Below the pieces are notes generated by a model. It made no database searches, had not been told where the DNA came from, and worked only from the letters and a program-made list of their open reading frames with translations. Of a stretch of 64,000 bases of DNA, positions 58,136 to 64,000 are shown piece by piece. The DNA comes from Acidobacteriota bacterium (lineage in GTDB: Bacteria > Acidobacteriota > Terriglobia > 20CM-2-55-15): contig QHWY01000100.1 in NCBI GenBank assembly GCA_003223875.1, positions 1 through 64,000 of the forward strand, written 5' to 3'. Within the stretch, counting starts at the first letter, position 1, and the number at the start of each line of letters is the position of its first letter. The position numbers and the translations under genes are program-made.

Positions 58136-58564
58136 ATGAAAGCAATGCCCGCATATGATCAATCAACCCAGCTTAGGCTGAAGAGCAAGGATGCGATCAT
58201 CCACTTCGATGAAGGATTGATCGGCTTTTCAGAATTTAAAGACTATGTATTGATGGAGAACGAGAGTCTGGCTCCATTCCGTCTCTTGCAATCGCTGGAA
58301 TCGCCGCAGGTCGGTTTTCTTGTGCTTGAAGCCGCTGCTTTGGTCCGGAACTATTACGAACTGGTTCCCGCCAGAGAATGGGAGTCGCTCGGCGTTACCG
58401 GCAAAACGAAACCTCTGGCCTTTGTAATTGTTGTAATCGGCTCCACGCCACAGGCCAGCACCGGCAATTTCCAGGCGCCTCTTCTCGTTAATTACGAAAA
58501 AATGATGGGAAAACAGGTGATCCTGACCGACTCGGGCCTGTCCGTGCGCCAACCTTTGATGTAG
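58136..58564 (+). CDS. fliW: Flagellar assembly factor FliW
   Basis: 142 residues with the family hallmarks FDEGLIGFSEFKDYVLMENE, PFRLLQSLESPQVGFLVLE and NFQAPLLVNYEKMMGKQVIL. FliW binds flagellin and, when free, CsrA, so it ties flagellin level to CsrA repression. Ribosome binding site AAGGAAGG is upstream of the ATG at 58136. csrA follows after 95 bases. The flagellin gene itself is not in the window. Confidence 0.93.
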   Translation: MKAMPAYDQSTQLRLKSKDAIIHFDEGLIGFSEFKDYVLMENESLAPFRLLQSLESPQVGFLVLEAAALVRNYYELVPAREWESLGVTGKTKPLAFVIVVIGSTPQASTGNFQAPLLVNYEKMMGKQVILTDSGLSVRQPLM

Positions 58565-58659
58565 CGCCCAGCATTGCTAGCGCAACACTGGAATGCGTGC
58601 TTTTAGTGATTTGCTTGCTCGACCTAGGGCTTTCCGATATGCTTTAAAAAGGGAACTCT

Positions 58660-58899
58660 ATGCTTGTTGTGACGCGCAAAAAGGACGAGAAGCTGATCAT
58701 CGGAAACGAGATTGAAATCCAAGTGCTTCGTATTGGCCGGGATAACGTCCGCCTGGGAATCAAAGCGCCCGCTCATATCTCGATTTATCGCTATGAAATC
58801 TACGAAGCAATCAAGAACGAAAATGTCTCTGCAGTCACCTCTCAAATCCCTGACAAAGAAACCCTTGAGAAAATCACGAAGGGGATGAAGGCTGAATAG
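58660..58899 (+). CDS. csrA: Carbon storage regulator CsrA, paralogue 1
   Basis: 79 residues, RNA-binding post-transcriptional regulator. LVVTRKKDEKLIIGNEIEIQVL, VRLGIKAPAHISIYRYEIYE are typical; the RNA-binding strand and the C-terminal helix are intact. It follows fliW, the usual arrangement. A second copy is at 59294-59533. Confidence 0.95.
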   Translation: MLVVTRKKDEKLIIGNEIEIQVLRIGRDNVRLGIKAPAHISIYRYEIYEAIKNENVSAVTSQIPDKETLEKITKGMKAE

Positions 58900-59293
58900 T
58901 CTTCGCTACTGTTTTTGTTTCTGGCGCCACAAATTCGTAAAATTTCTTTACGATCTCCATGCGCACTCTAACCGATACTATCTGAAACAATTAGCCGGCG
59001 CGCGGTTGTCGAAGGCGATTTATCTGTAAACATTCTTTACGATTTTCCAGTTTCCCTCAACTGGCTAAGAGTGTCAGAATTAAATCGGAAAACGCCTAAA
59101 GATTGGCATAAAGATCGAAAATTGTGAAAGTTGCAAAAGGCATATTTGTCGTTCGTACATGCGACTTCGCGTGGTGGACCACTTGCTATGTTAAGATGCC
59201 TGTAAAGGCGCGTGTGGCTGTAATATAGTCACCGACGGGCGCAGCCCGTATATCGAAATCCACCGACGAACGCGCATTACGTCAAGGAGCTCT
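58900..59293 (+). other. Intergenic region, 394 bp, with possible sigma-54 motif
   Basis: A/T-rich compared with neighbours. TGGTGG, ACCAC, TTGCT at 59172-59187 has the ten-base GG/GC spacing of a sigma-54 promoter but departs from consensus at three positions; it overlaps the palindrome GTGGTGGACCAC. It would start a leader of about 95 bases before csrA paralogue 2. No gene seen. Confidence 0.35.
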
Positions 59294-59533
59294 ATGCTTG
59301 TAGTCACGCGGAAAAATGGAGAGAAGGTGGTCATCGGGAACGAGATCGAAATCCAAGTCCTCCACATCGGCCGCAATCACATTCGCATCGGAATCAAAGC
59401 ACCGGCACATATTTCGATCTACCGGGAAGAAATCTATCAAGCCATCAAGAATGAGAACGAGACGGCCGTAACGTCTCAATTCCCTGACAAGGAAACTCTG
59501 GAAAAGTTCTCCAAGGCCGTGGCGGCTGGATAA
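59294..59533 (+). CDS. csrA: Carbon storage regulator CsrA, paralogue 2
   Basis: 79 residues, clearly homologous to the copy at 58660: LVVTRKNGEKVVIGNEIEIQVL, IRIGIKAPAHISIYREEIYQ. AAGGAGC lies 7 bases before the ATG. It has its own 394-bp upstream region, so the two copies may be controlled separately. Differences concentrate in the C-terminal tail. Confidence 0.95.
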   Translation: MLVVTRKNGEKVVIGNEIEIQVLHIGRNHIRIGIKAPAHISIYREEIYQAIKNENETAVTSQFPDKETLEKFSKAVAAG

Positions 59534-59658
59534 CTTTCCGCCCGCTTCTTTTTCTCTCATCGACTCGAGCCAGATTGCGCATTACCCACGCTTGCAGCCA
59601 TAATGGGCGCTACCCGGACTGGGTGATTCCCGGTCGCATTGTGATTTAGGAGAAATGT

Positions 59659-60819
59659 ATGCGCAGGTCGAAGGTGGCGAAAAGAGTGATGAAGATTTTA
59701 GGGTTCGTGGCCATTGCGGGGTTTGCACTGTTCTCGGTATATGGACAGATCTCCAACACTGCAACCGCGCCGAAGATTCCGAAATTCAAATATGACGGCG
59801 CCTGGCCCAAACTACCGCTGCCGAATGCATGGACTTTTGAGGGCATCACCGGCCTGACCGTTGATAAGGACGATGTGGTCTGGGTGCTCGAGCGGCCGGG
59901 GGATTTCGACTTTGATCCGATCTTCCGGCGGCCGGAAGTCACCGAGAACTATGCGTCGCTGAACCCCCCGACCGCCATGTGCTGCAAAAAACCGCCGGCG
60001 GTGCTCGCATTCGATCAGGCGGGGAGCCTGGTGCACAGTTGGAATCCGGAATCGCAGAATGGCCTCCATCTGATATTGGCGGATAAGGCAGGTAATATCT
60101 GGATCGGCACGGATACGATGCGCAAGTACACTAAAGACGGCAAACTGCTCGCAACCATTCAACGCGTGCCGGAACCACCAGGGCAAATCAAGGCTGATCA
60201 GTATCCGGGAGATACGCCGATGGTCGTTGGTGGCATCGAGGGGGGTGAATTCTTCGAGCGTGATCGCGAACTTTTCATCACCGATAATTACCTCCGGGGA
60301 CGCGTTCTGGTCTTTGACATGGATACCCTGAAGTTCAAGCATGGCTGGGGAGCATATGGAAAGCCTCTCAAGGACATCGCAGTCACACAGAATTTCAAAT
60401 ACTCGCCGGGCATCGCCCCGCCAAAAGACTTCGTTGCTCACCTCACGTTGTCAGTCGCAAATGACGGGTTCGTCTATGCCGCCGATCGTGGCGCAGATCG
60501 CGTACAGGTATTCACCAAGGACGGGATGTTCGTCCGGGAATTCACCGTGGCGTCCGAAACGCTGGATCGCGGGTCCACCGGAGGTCTCACATTTTCGCGT
60601 CCGGATCAAACCTTCATCTACATCTCCGATATCATGAACAATGTCGTGTGGATCGTGAACCGAGCTGACGGAAAAACAGTAGGTCACTTCGGCTTCTTCA
60701 GCCACGCCGGCGGCGGATTCCACTGGCTGCACATGGTCGCGTCCGATTCGAAGGGCAATGTTTATACCGGTGAAGTCGACACCGGCAAACGCGTTCAACG
60801 GTTCCTGATTCAGCGGTAA
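59659..60819 (+). CDS. Secreted NHL-repeat beta-propeller protein
   Basis: 386 residues with an N-terminal signal/anchor (residues 8-28) and about six NHL-type blades: GITGLTVDKDDVVWVLERPG, LHLILADKAGNIWIGTD, LTLSVANDGFVYAADRGADRVQVF and MVASDSKGNVYTGEVDTGKRVQRF in parts. The overall shape resembles peptidyl-glycine alpha-amidating lyase-like proteins and other ligand-binding propellers. The CCKKPPAV segment near residue 108 is unusual. AGGAG precedes the ATG. Function unknown. Confidence 0.82.
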   Translation: MRRSKVAKRVMKILGFVAIAGFALFSVYGQISNTATAPKIPKFKYDGAWPKLPLPNAWTFEGITGLTVDKDDVVWVLERPGDFDFDPIFRRPEVTENYASLNPPTAMCCKKPPAVLAFDQAGSLVHSWNPESQNGLHLILADKAGNIWIGTDTMRKYTKDGKLLATIQRVPEPPGQIKADQYPGDTPMVVGGIEGGEFFERDRELFITDNYLRGRVLVFDMDTLKFKHGWGAYGKPLKDIAVTQNFKYSPGIAPPKDFVAHLTLSVANDGFVYAADRGADRVQVFTKDGMFVREFTVASETLDRGSTGGLTFSRPDQTFIYISDIMNNVVWIVNRADGKTVGHFGFFSHAGGGFHWLHMVASDSKGNVYTGEVDTGKRVQRFLIQR

Positions 60820-60878
60820 CGAGTCTTGCGGATCTCGGCTGATCCGTGAAAGGTCCGATGCCGGTGAATGCCGGAAAC

Positions 60879-61313
60879 TTACCTCGTCGAGGGTTTCGAA
60901 GCGTCTTCCACGATCTGATTCAGCAAAAGTATGTTTTTTAAATCCGGCTGGGCGTTCTTGAAGGTCCGAATATACGCATAGATGTCCTTCGCCTGTTTGT
61001 CAGATAGCGTGTTTTCGGCGAAGTTGGGCATACTGGTCGACGGCGTTAGCGGAGCCACATTCGCCCGCCCGCGAAGAAATCGGATGAAGTTTTCTTCGTT
61101 GGCGAGATTCGCACTCCAGTTCCCAACGAATGCTCGTCCCGTCTCACCGTTGTATCCGTGGCATGCATAGCAACTGTAGGAGTAATACAGCGCTTTACCA
61201 TTTGCCGCGCTGCCGGTAACCGGGCTCGTCGGTGCTTGCGTATTGCCCCGCTGCGCGTAGATGGGCAGCATCGACGTTAGAAGGAAGACCGCAATTCCCA
61301 AAATCGTCTTCAT
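60879..61313 (-). CDS. Periplasmic c-type cytochrome
   Basis: 144 residues from the ATG at 61313, supported by GAGGAGG about 7 bases upstream. Signal peptide (MKTILGIAVFLLTSMLPIYA), one haem motif SCYACHGYNG and a distal Met ligand candidate in STSMPNFAENTLSD. It is the electron acceptor type of small class I cytochromes. The gene starts 11 bases after the ThDP enzyme stop, so they are co-transcribed. Confidence 0.88.
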   Translation of the reverse strand: MKTILGIAVFLLTSMLPIYAQRGNTQAPTSPVTGSAANGKALYYSYSCYACHGYNGETGRAFVGNWSANLANEENFIRFLRGRANVAPLTPSTSMPNFAENTLSDKQAKDIYAYIRTFKNAQPDLKNILLLNQIVEDASKPSTR

Positions 61314-61324
61314 TTTCTTCCTCC

Positions 61325-63238
61325 TCACCGCGGCTGCGTGATCACGTCAATCAGATAAGGTTCGCCGCGCTTTACCGAATCCAGGCCGCGCTTGAAGGCA
61401 GCCGCCAATTTGCTCGGATCCGAAATCGGCCCTTCGGATGCCATCCCATAACCCGCGGCCATCTTCGCGTAATCGATGAAGGGATCTCGCAGGCTCGTGC
61501 CGATATGGCCTCGGTCAGTTCCGCGGCCGCGAACCCCGCACATGTACTCTACAAACATCAGTTCCTGATGCCATGCGCGGTTGTTGTGCATGATCGTCAG
61601 CATGGGAAGCTTGTGATGAACGGCAGTCCACAGCACGCCGGGAGCGTAATTCAGATCACCATCGGTTTGGATATTGATGACGATCCGATTGCGGCTTTTT
61701 GCTGCCAGCGCAGCGCCGACCGAGGCCGGAGCGCCGTACCCCATGCCACCAGCGCCTTGCCCGCCCAGATAGCTGTAGGGCTTGTTGTGATCCCAAAGCT
61801 GCACGTGGTGCCCGCCCGAGAAGCCGCTTGGTGACGCGAGACACCAGTCTTCGTTCTTGATCAAGGGCCAGAGTTCGGCGTAAATACGCGCGGTTGCGAC
61901 GGGGCTTGAATCCCAACCGTTTCGCTTCGTTTCGACGGCTTGAGTGATGGCCTCGATGCGCGCTTTTCGATTCGCCTCGGCATGCTTCGCTTTGCGTTCC
62001 TCGATAACTCTTCGCTTGTCTGCCGTGAGCTGACGCTTTACTTCTTCGATGAGAAGCGGCAGGCTCGCCTCTGCGTCGGCCTGAATCGCCGCGGCGTTGG
62101 TGGCGCCGGCGCCGCCACGCGCACCGCGCCCGCCCGCAACAGGCACGATCCCGCCGAATCCGACGTTGGCGGTGTCGCGAGCCAACAGCGTGGCAAGCCC
62201 TGGACCAATGATCGATGCCTGTGCAGCGGGAATCTCCAAGCCCAGCGTGTAATCGTACGCAGTGCTCGCGCCCGGCCCGCACAACGGATGACGTTGCGGG
62301 AAGCTCATCGGGCCTGTCGTTGCCCCTGTACCCGTGGAGGCGCCCACGAGTTCGGCCAACTCGACTGATAACTTCACACCTTGAGGCGTTCGCAGCCGTC
62401 GGACTTCTGTTCTCGGGTTTTGTGCATCAAGCAAAGCTTCCGCAATTTCCTTCGCCTTGCCTGCGTCAATACCGGCGATTTGCGGCGGCCGGTAAGCAGG
62501 CACTTTTAGCTCGCGCGCCTCTTCTTTCTGGAATTCCGTGTCCAACACCACCAAGGTCGGACCCATCGGCGGTGTGATCGCTTCGTTGTATGCGTGCTGC
62601 AAAGCGGTGAGCGATTCCTCGAGCGTCCTTGGCTGAGCATCCCATTTCGTAAAGCTGCGGACCATGGCAGACATGTCATGCGCCGTGTGTGCCTGGATGA
62701 AACCTTCGTCCCGGCCGGTAATCATGAGAACGGGCGTGCGATCGTAGTACGCCTGGTAAATCGACATTGCGGCGTGCTGGACTCCGATCGTGCCGTGCAG
62801 CAAAGCAATCATCGGTTTGCCTTCGGCTTTGGCATATCCGTGAGCCATTGTCACGGCGGATTCTTCATGAAGAGCGGTGATGAATTCAGGCATCCTGTTC
62901 GGCGGATTTCCATAGTTGATGAAAGACTCTTGCAGGCCTTCGAAACTCGATCCGGGATTTCCGGCGACATATTCGAGCCCCATATCTTTCAGCACCTGCA
63001 CCATGAGATCGGACCCCGGCCGCTGGACTGCCCGCACGGTCGCAGGCGGCCGGACCACTCCGGCGTCCCTTGCGATTTGCTCCTGCGTGGGCGCAGGTAC
63101 CGGCGCAGCGGCGTTGCCACCACGCTGAGCCTCGGCCGGGGACGTATTTGTAACCAGAGATGCCGCACTTGCAGCAGCGCCTGCTGCGGCGCCCTTTAGA
63201 AAACCGCGCCGGTTCAACGATCCATTTTTCTTAGCCAC
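61325..63238 (-). CDS. Tat-exported thiamine-diphosphate enzyme, acetolactate-synthase fold
   Basis: 637 residues, GTG start with AGGAG about 9 bases upstream. The N-terminus is a twin-arginine signal (NRRGFLKGAAAGAAASAASL). The mature protein has the PYR domain (EYVAGNPGSSFEGLQ, catalytic Glu in ALHEESAVTMAHGYA) and the ThDP domain GDLNYAPGVLWTAVHHKLP then NNRAWHQE, which are the metal and cofactor motifs. A low-complexity Gly/Arg/Ala insert lies at about 360-390. Decarboxylases or carboligases of this fold are normally cytoplasmic. The cytochrome downstream suggests an oxidase-type reaction. Confidence 0.88.
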   Translation of the reverse strand: MAKKNGSLNRRGFLKGAAAGAAASAASLVTNTSPAEAQRGGNAAAPVPAPTQEQIARDAGVVRPPATVRAVQRPGSDLMVQVLKDMGLEYVAGNPGSSFEGLQESFINYGNPPNRMPEFITALHEESAVTMAHGYAKAEGKPMIALLHGTIGVQHAAMSIYQAYYDRTPVLMITGRDEGFIQAHTAHDMSAMVRSFTKWDAQPRTLEESLTALQHAYNEAITPPMGPTLVVLDTEFQKEEARELKVPAYRPPQIAGIDAGKAKEIAEALLDAQNPRTEVRRLRTPQGVKLSVELAELVGASTGTGATTGPMSFPQRHPLCGPGASTAYDYTLGLEIPAAQASIIGPGLATLLARDTANVGFGGIVPVAGGRGARGGAGATNAAAIQADAEASLPLLIEEVKRQLTADKRRVIEERKAKHAEANRKARIEAITQAVETKRNGWDSSPVATARIYAELWPLIKNEDWCLASPSGFSGGHHVQLWDHNKPYSYLGGQGAGGMGYGAPASVGAALAAKSRNRIVINIQTDGDLNYAPGVLWTAVHHKLPMLTIMHNNRAWHQELMFVEYMCGVRGRGTDRGHIGTSLRDPFIDYAKMAAGYGMASEGPISDPSKLAAAFKRGLDSVKRGEPYLIDVITQPR

Positions 63239-63669
63239 AATCCACTCTCCTGGATAGCCTGAATTGCTTGAGAACTAATGTTACCTGCGCGACCAGTGTT
63301 CTTCACGAAGATTTCAATGAATGTCACTGTAGCCGGACCTGGATTCTTGAAGCCGTGTGGCGTGTTCGATTTGAAGAGATGCACCTGGCCGGGCGCAACC
63401 GTTTCTCTCTCTTCTTTCCCTTCAGGTCCGAAAAAGATCTCCACAGCACTCGTAATAGGAATAAATAGATGAAACGGGCCTTCATTGTGGACATGCGAAG
63501 GCCGCGCAGCGCCGGCATCGAGCTGCACACGTGTGACGCGAATATCTGCGTTGTCCATGATTGTCTGCGGACTCACGCCAGGGTTGCCGCGGCCTTGTCC
63601 GCGCTGCTCGGCCAACGCGGGCGCCGAACAAAGAGCGAACATCGCAATGCAAACGAGAGACTTGGTCAT
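63214..63669 (-). CDS. Exported cupin-domain protein
   Basis: 151 residues from the ATG at 63669, chosen for GGAGG 7 bases upstream. Signal peptide with SAPALAEQ cleavage region. The cupin motifs are HVHNEGPFHLFIP and APGQVHLFKSNTPHGFKN. It overlaps the start of the ThDP gene by 25 bases and is the first gene of a three-gene operon. The substrate is unknown. Confidence 0.82.
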   Translation of the reverse strand: MTKSLVCIAMFALCSAPALAEQRGQGRGNPGVSPQTIMDNADIRVTRVQLDAGAARPSHVHNEGPFHLFIPITSAVEIFFGPEGKEERETVAPGQVHLFKSNTPHGFKNPGPATVTFIEIFVKNTGRAGNISSQAIQAIQESGLWLRKMDR

Positions 63670-63690
63670 GACATCAACCTCCGAACAGCT

Positions 63691-63728
63691 AAAAGGCCGC
63701 CATCGCATTTTTACAATGGCGGCCTTTT
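63691..63728. terminator. Strong bidirectional terminator
   Basis: Perfect 13-bp arms AAAAGGCCGCCAT (63691-63703) and ATGGCGGCCTTTT (63716-63728) with a T run on each strand. It ends the truncated gene at the right edge, and lies between it and the cupin ribosome binding site, so the cupin promoter must be very close. Confidence 0.88.
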
Positions 63729-63751
63729 CGTGTGTTTATACCTTGTGGTTG

Positions 63752-64000
63752 TTAATCCGCTTTCGGCTTCGCAGGAGCCGGCTGGGCGAACTTCGACGCG
63801 TCAATGTTGACGTTGGCTTGCACGTCCGTTAATTCGACAGTTGCCTGGCCGTCGGTCCAGGTCGAGGTAATCTTGAACGGAAATTTGACCCCTGCCACTT
63901 CACGATAATCCGAATAGTCGACCTGTGTGGGGATGCGCCCGAGTGCCGTGTCGACGAAGCGGACCAAGCGCACCAGCAGGCCCGAGTTGTCGAAGTACAG
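63752..64000 (-). CDS. C-terminal fragment of an exported protein (5' end outside window)
   Basis: The frame is open to the right edge (83 codons). Readable residues include DTALGRIPTQVDYSDYREVAGVKFPF and a C-terminal DASKFAQPAPAKPKAD. The strand pattern resembles outer-membrane lipoprotein-sorting or acidobacterial cytochrome-associated C-terminal domains, but no family can be fixed from this part. Confidence 0.6.
   Translation of the reverse strand: MYFDNSGLLVRLVRFVDTALGRIPTQVDYSDYREVAGVKFPFKITSTWTDGQATVELTDVQANVNIDASKFAQPAPAKPKAD

Overview
The window reads as a chromosomal segment of a Gram-negative, probably Acidobacteriota, genome. Pointers are a VWFA protein of the type common in acidobacteria (17288-18304), a Tat-exported GMC oxidoreductase with a gluconate-dehydrogenase subunit 3 partner, NHL, cupin and DUF5916-type secreted proteins, and a sigma-54-regulated flagellar locus. 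The phylum is inferred from gene content alone; there is no rRNA or tRNA gene here.

Layout. (1) 1-12.7 kb is housekeeping: a TPR fragment, a probable orphan small transcript (about 499-673), galU-cupin-lepB-yqeY-rtcB-archease and an HNH gene on the minus strand, then larE-purD-purE-mtaB on the plus strand, a coiled-coil protein, acpS, pgeF and a pseudouridine synthase. (2) 12.7-18.3 kb holds a peroxiredoxin-like gene with an in-frame TGA at the active-site position and a SECIS-like hairpin (candidate selenoprotein), a GMC oxidoreductase pair, a B3-type metallo-beta-lactamase fold protein, a ferredoxin and the VWFA protein. (3) 18.3-23.9 kb holds regulators: an HD-GYP response regulator, two sigma-54 activators, a lone receiver and a histidine kinase. 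(4) 23.9-34.0 kb is flgB-fliE-F-G-H-I-J and fliL-N-O-P-Q-R-flhB. (5) 34.07-48.39 kb is a non-flagellar island bounded by two copies of the flhB/flhA junction; it carries a DUF5916/MFS/two-ATP-grasp operon, a GH114-like modular protein, a redoxin with a Cys-rich tail, and TPR and O-antigen-ligase genes. (6) 48.8-59.5 kb is flhA-flhF-fliA-fliM-fliN, then flgF to flgL remnants and genes, fliW and two csrA genes. (7) 59.6-64 kb is an NHL protein, a cytochrome c, an exported ThDP enzyme, a cupin and a truncated gene.

The most striking feature is the state of the flagellar locus. The export gate, MS ring, C ring, ATPase, sigma-28, FlgM/FlgN and FlgK are intact, but rod, hook, P-ring and junction genes have lost their interiors while both ends survive. 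flgC is 17 codons, flgE only its last 27, flgF keeps about 20 N-terminal and 50 C-terminal codons, flgG is fused to flgI with a second deletion before the flgI end, flgJ-M23 lost half of its peptidase, and flgL is about 19 + 15 codons. fliK, flgD, flgA and flgH are not seen. A 108-bp palindromic non-autonomous element sits inside the flgG part with a 9-bp target duplication; its near-identical inverted twin lies beside the truncated flhB copy at the island edge. Several other palindromic repeat families lie between genes and one lies in frame inside flhF. So the window records a flagellum losing its axial parts, an island insertion that split flhB from flhA, and small-repeat activity. An assembly artefact must be excluded by read mapping.
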